Source: Ancylobacter sp. IITR112 (lineage in GTDB: Bacteria > Pseudomonadota > Alphaproteobacteria > Rhizobiales > Xanthobacteraceae). From it: DNA of 64,000 nt. Every line of letters begins with the position of its first letter. Positions within the stretch are counted from its first letter, which is position 1. The position numbers and the translations under genes were made by a program. The stretch lies in contig NZ_JBGCUS010000001.1 of NCBI RefSeq assembly GCF_041415945.1, positions 3,596,001-3,660,000 of the forward strand, written 5' to 3'. The notes under the pieces are model-generated. The model saw nothing but the letters and a program-made list of their open reading frames with translations, made no database searches and was not told the DNA's origin. Shown here in pieces: positions 61,753-64,000 of this stretch.

Positions 61753-62712
61753 ATGCGAAAGACCCTGACCGGCTTTCTGAGCGCCGTGCTGGCCCTGGGG
61801 CTGGGAACGCTCAGCCTCACTGCCGAACCCCTCCCCTACCCGCACAAGGTCGTTACCCTCGTTACCCATTCGAGCCCAGGCGGCGGCAGCGACCTGTTGC
61901 TGCGCCAGCTGTCGAAATATCTCGGCAAATATATCGGCGCCACCTTCGTCGTGGAGAATGTGCATGGCGGCAGCGGCGCCAAGGCGATGGCCCGCGTGGC
62001 GGCGGCCCCGGCCGATGGCAGCGTGTTCTACGCCGCCACGCCGACCTATATCCACACCTCGCTGCTCTCCAAGCCGTCCGTCACCTATAAAGACCTGGAA
62101 CCGCTGGCCAATCTGTTCGCCGACAGCGAAGTGATCTACACCCGCGCCGACGGCCCGCTCACCAGCCTCAAGGACGTGATCGACAGGGCGAAGAAGGAGC
62201 GCGTCCGCTGGGGCGCCTCCAACCCGACCTCGCTGGAGAGCCAGGCGGCGGAACGGCTCAAGCGCGCCGCCGGCGTCGACGCCACCCTCGTCACCCATGA
62301 GGGCGGCGGCGAAATCATGCTCAACGTGCTCAACGGCACGTTCGATATCGGCATCGGCGAAATCCAGGAGATCCGCTCGCAGCTCGACGCCGGCAAGATC
62401 CGCCTGCTCGCCACCTTCAACCCGCAGCGCATCCCGGAAAAGCCTGACGTGCCGACGGTGAAGGAAAGCGGCTATGATGTGACGGTGGTGAAGTTCCGCG
62501 GCCTTGCCGGCCCCAAGGGACTGCCGGACAACGTGACCAAGCTGTGGGACGAGGCGATCAAGAACGTGCTCGCCGACCCCGACTACAAGGCGCGCTACAC
62601 CGAGGAGGTGCTGGTGCCGAACTACATCCCGCACGCGCAGTACCAGGCGTTCATCACCCATTTCGCCGACACGACCGAAGCGTTCCTGAAGGAAACCGGC
62701 GCGGTGAAGTAA
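61753..62712 (+). CDS. Bug-family (TctC) tripartite tricarboxylate transporter substrate-binding protein
   Basis: Periplasmic receptor, 319 residues. Signal peptide MRKTLTGFLSAVLALGLGTLSLTA. VVTLVTHSSPGGGSDLLLRQL and FVVENVHGGSGAKAMARVA are the Bug-family ligand blocks; FRGLAGPKGLPDNV is typical of the C-terminal lobe. GGGAGGAAACC precedes the ATG. No TctA or TctB membrane gene is within the window, so it is an orphan, as is common in this family. The ligand is unknown. Confidence 0.92.
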   Translation: MRKTLTGFLSAVLALGLGTLSLTAEPLPYPHKVVTLVTHSSPGGGSDLLLRQLSKYLGKYIGATFVVENVHGGSGAKAMARVAAAPADGSVFYAATPTYIHTSLLSKPSVTYKDLEPLANLFADSEVIYTRADGPLTSLKDVIDRAKKERVRWGASNPTSLESQAAERLKRAAGVDATLVTHEGGGEIMLNVLNGTFDIGIGEIQEIRSQLDAGKIRLLATFNPQRIPEKPDVPTVKESGYDVTVVKFRGLAGPKGLPDNVTKLWDEAIKNVLADPDYKARYTEEVLVPNYIPHAQYQAFITHFADTTEAFLKETGAVK

Positions 62713-63365
62713 CCGCCGGCGACGAGGCCATTGACGGGCCTTTGGCAGGGCCGTCCATGGCCTCTGCGCGTATGATGGCCTCTGCGCGCATATCGGACGG
62801 CGCGGATGGCCCGCGCCCTCCTCCCACCCCGGGAAGTGCTCTAACTCACTGATTACACGCAATTCCTATCGCAAAACCGCGCGGCCCCTTTGTGGGAATG
62901 GCTCTCGACAAGACTCTGGCGCGGCCGGCGGCTCACATCGCCCGCGCCGCGCGGCGGGCGCGCCGGGCGCGCTTGCACGGGCGCTTGCACGAAATCGCCG
63001 ATGCGCCGCGGGTTGTCCACCAAAAGCCGTTCGGACGGCGCCGCGATGTCGGCGTCGCCAGCTTCACTGACGCGCCGGGCGATGTCAGCGAGCGGTTACG
63101 ATCGCACCATCGGCTGCCGCACGGACGGCCATCGACGGACCTCCCTCATGTATATGTCGGCCTTCTGGTTCATAAAATAAATAATTTATACATTTTGCTC
63201 GGAAGATGCGCGTCAGATATCTATCTGCCCGCGTCATTCATATGATGTTCTTTGGTCGACCTCCCCTTCAACTCAGATGTGAACGCTCCCTGTTCTCGAC
63301 ATAATCGAAAAATCCGCTGGCGCAGAGCGCCCTGAGCGCGTTGATCTCAGAACATGGAGAAGACG
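62713..63365. other. Intergenic region with AT-rich stretch and small repeats
   Basis: 653 bases. A short tandem duplication, ATGGCCTCTGCGCG, lies at about 62757-62785. GCGCTTGCACGG is repeated near 62970-62990. From 63160 to 63350 the DNA turns AT-rich, unlike the rest, and holds the likely promoter of the HTH gene. A long frame at 62892-63245 is Arg-rich with no homology and is not accepted. Confidence 0.5.
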
Positions 63366-63716
63366 ATGAGTGAAGATCCCGCACGCGGCGAGCGGATTCG
63401 GCACGCGATGTTTGTCCGGAACTTCAGCAAGACACAGGCACTGGCAAGGGAATTGAACGTTTCGGTCGCGGCAATTTCGCGATGGCAGAACGGAGGACAC
63501 GTCTCATTACAGCGCGCCTGCGAATTCGCGGCCCGGCTCGATGTATCCTTGGATTGGCTCCTGCTCGATCGCGGCAGCCTCGACTGGCACAAGCATGACC
63601 GCGTCACGGCCATCGAAATGCAGTTTCTGGAATCCGTTCGCGACCAACCCGCTGCGATCCGCACCGCCCTTCGCGATCTCGTGGAGGCCCTGGCCTCGAG
63701 CCGGCAATTGCGCTGA
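63366..63716 (+). CDS. Small XRE-family helix-turn-helix regulator
   Basis: 116 residues from the ATG at 63366, after GGAG in the preceding codons (an ATG at 63354 is in frame). The HTH is FSKTQALARELNVSVAAISR, then WQNGGHVSLQRACEFAARLDVS, a Cro/C1-type domain. The C-terminus (WLLLDRGSLDWHKHD and onward) is helical. Lower GC in the upstream DNA hints at acquisition. It may control the gene that starts at 63879. Confidence 0.85.
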   Translation: MSEDPARGERIRHAMFVRNFSKTQALARELNVSVAAISRWQNGGHVSLQRACEFAARLDVSLDWLLLDRGSLDWHKHDRVTAIEMQFLESVRDQPAAIRTALRDLVEALASSRQLR

Positions 63717-63734
63717 GCGCAACAAAAGCGGCAT

Positions 63735-63770
63735 CTTTTGAGCACTGTGAAACAACTTGAAGTTGCGTAA
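63735..63770. promoter_or_regulatory. Candidate operator between HTH gene and the last gene
   Basis: CAACTTGAAGTTG is a 13-base palindrome (5-bp arms) within an AT-rich gap that also contains TTGCGTAACAATTC. The position between a small HTH gene and the next gene suggests an operator. It is unproven. Confidence 0.35.
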
Positions 63771-63878
63771 CAATTCATTTCTACCCACGATACGTTATCA
63801 CCTGGCGTCGCTCTTACCCGTGCGCCAGTTGATCGTTGTCGCCAATGACGATGCAACGCTATTTCTGGAGCAACACTC

Positions 63879-64000
63879 ATGTCGACGCTACTGACGATCA
63901 ACGTCAAGAACCTCGAAGCCGCGACTCAGAACTTCTATTTCTTCCAGCAACCGGCCAACTACACCGGCGGCGGCGCGGTTTACAGCAACGCGCTCTACAC
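63879..64000 (+). CDS. Unknown protein, 5' part only (runs off window)
   Basis: ATG at 63879 with GGAG ten bases upstream. About 40 residues are visible: MSTLLTINVKNLEAATQNFY and then FFQQPANYTGGGAVYSNALY. No signal peptide is obvious; the segment is rich in aromatic residues, Asn and Gly. I do not recognise a family. The gene is preceded by a small HTH regulator. Confidence 0.6.
   Translation, partial: MSTLLTINVKNLEAATQNFYFFQQPANYTGGGAVYSNALY

Noticed and set aside
62892..63245. A 117-codon gene in the gap before the HTH regulator
   Set aside because: Arg-rich, no ribosome site or homology, and overlaps repeated and AT-rich sequence.

Overview
The window is high-GC (most of it looks close to 70 % G+C) alphaproteobacterial chromosome. 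Several features point to the Hyphomicrobiales, probably a Xanthobacteraceae-like genus such as Ancylobacter, Starkeya or Xanthobacter: the rplU-rpmA-GNAT-obgE-proB block, a RpoE/ChrR singlet-oxygen regulon, several PotABCD-type transporters and a 27-kDa-type outer-membrane beta-barrel. The genus is inference. No rRNA, tRNA, CRISPR array or insertion sequence was seen.

Layout. 1-3985: polyamine-type ABC transporter (cut by the left edge), then a serine hydrolase. 5259-6971: a low-GC ATPase-TOPRIM (OLD-like) gene, a likely horizontal insertion directly after proB. 7035-10875: proB, obgE, a GNAT acetyltransferase, rpmA, rplU. 11151-17347: two CoA-transferases, an HMG-CoA-lyase-like enzyme and a NitT/TauT-type ABC transporter, probably for uptake and breakdown of a dicarboxylic acid. 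17499-22765: metal block with an OprC-like copper receptor, two DUF2946-like proteins, a CbiM-like permease behind a cobalamin riboswitch, and a Crp/Fnr regulator. 23536-30449: RpoE/ChrR regulon with divergent RpoE-type promoters, driving lipid-modifying genes (FAD oxidoreductase, DUF1365, cyclopropane synthase) one way and sigma factor, ChrR, hydrolase and DUF1295 the other. 30620-35417: DUF892 protein, small membrane peptide, PQQ glucose dehydrogenase, type II NADH dehydrogenase. 36500-44768: porin, two DAO-type amine oxidases and a second polyamine-type ABC operon. 45483-47270: allophanate hydrolase. 47277-55376: cell-surface sugar genes (GDP-mannose supply, a frameshifted RgpF-like gene, OpgH). 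55532-61435: an unusual pterin-like cluster. 61753-64000: an orphan Bug-family binding protein, a small HTH regulator and the start of an unknown gene.

The best candidate for an undescribed system is 55532-61435. A GTP cyclohydrolase II with a degenerate N-terminal domain and a stand-alone RibD-type reductase face a four-gene operon: a zinc-free-looking alcohol dehydrogenase homologue, a PTPS/QueD-fold protein lacking the catalytic Cys and a zinc His, a GT4 glycosyltransferase and a methyltransferase. A cytochrome b561 sits between. I infer a pathway from GTP to a glycosylated and/or methylated pterin. The second most interesting items are the low-GC OLD-like gene and the riboswitch-controlled orphan CbiM beside a copper receptor.
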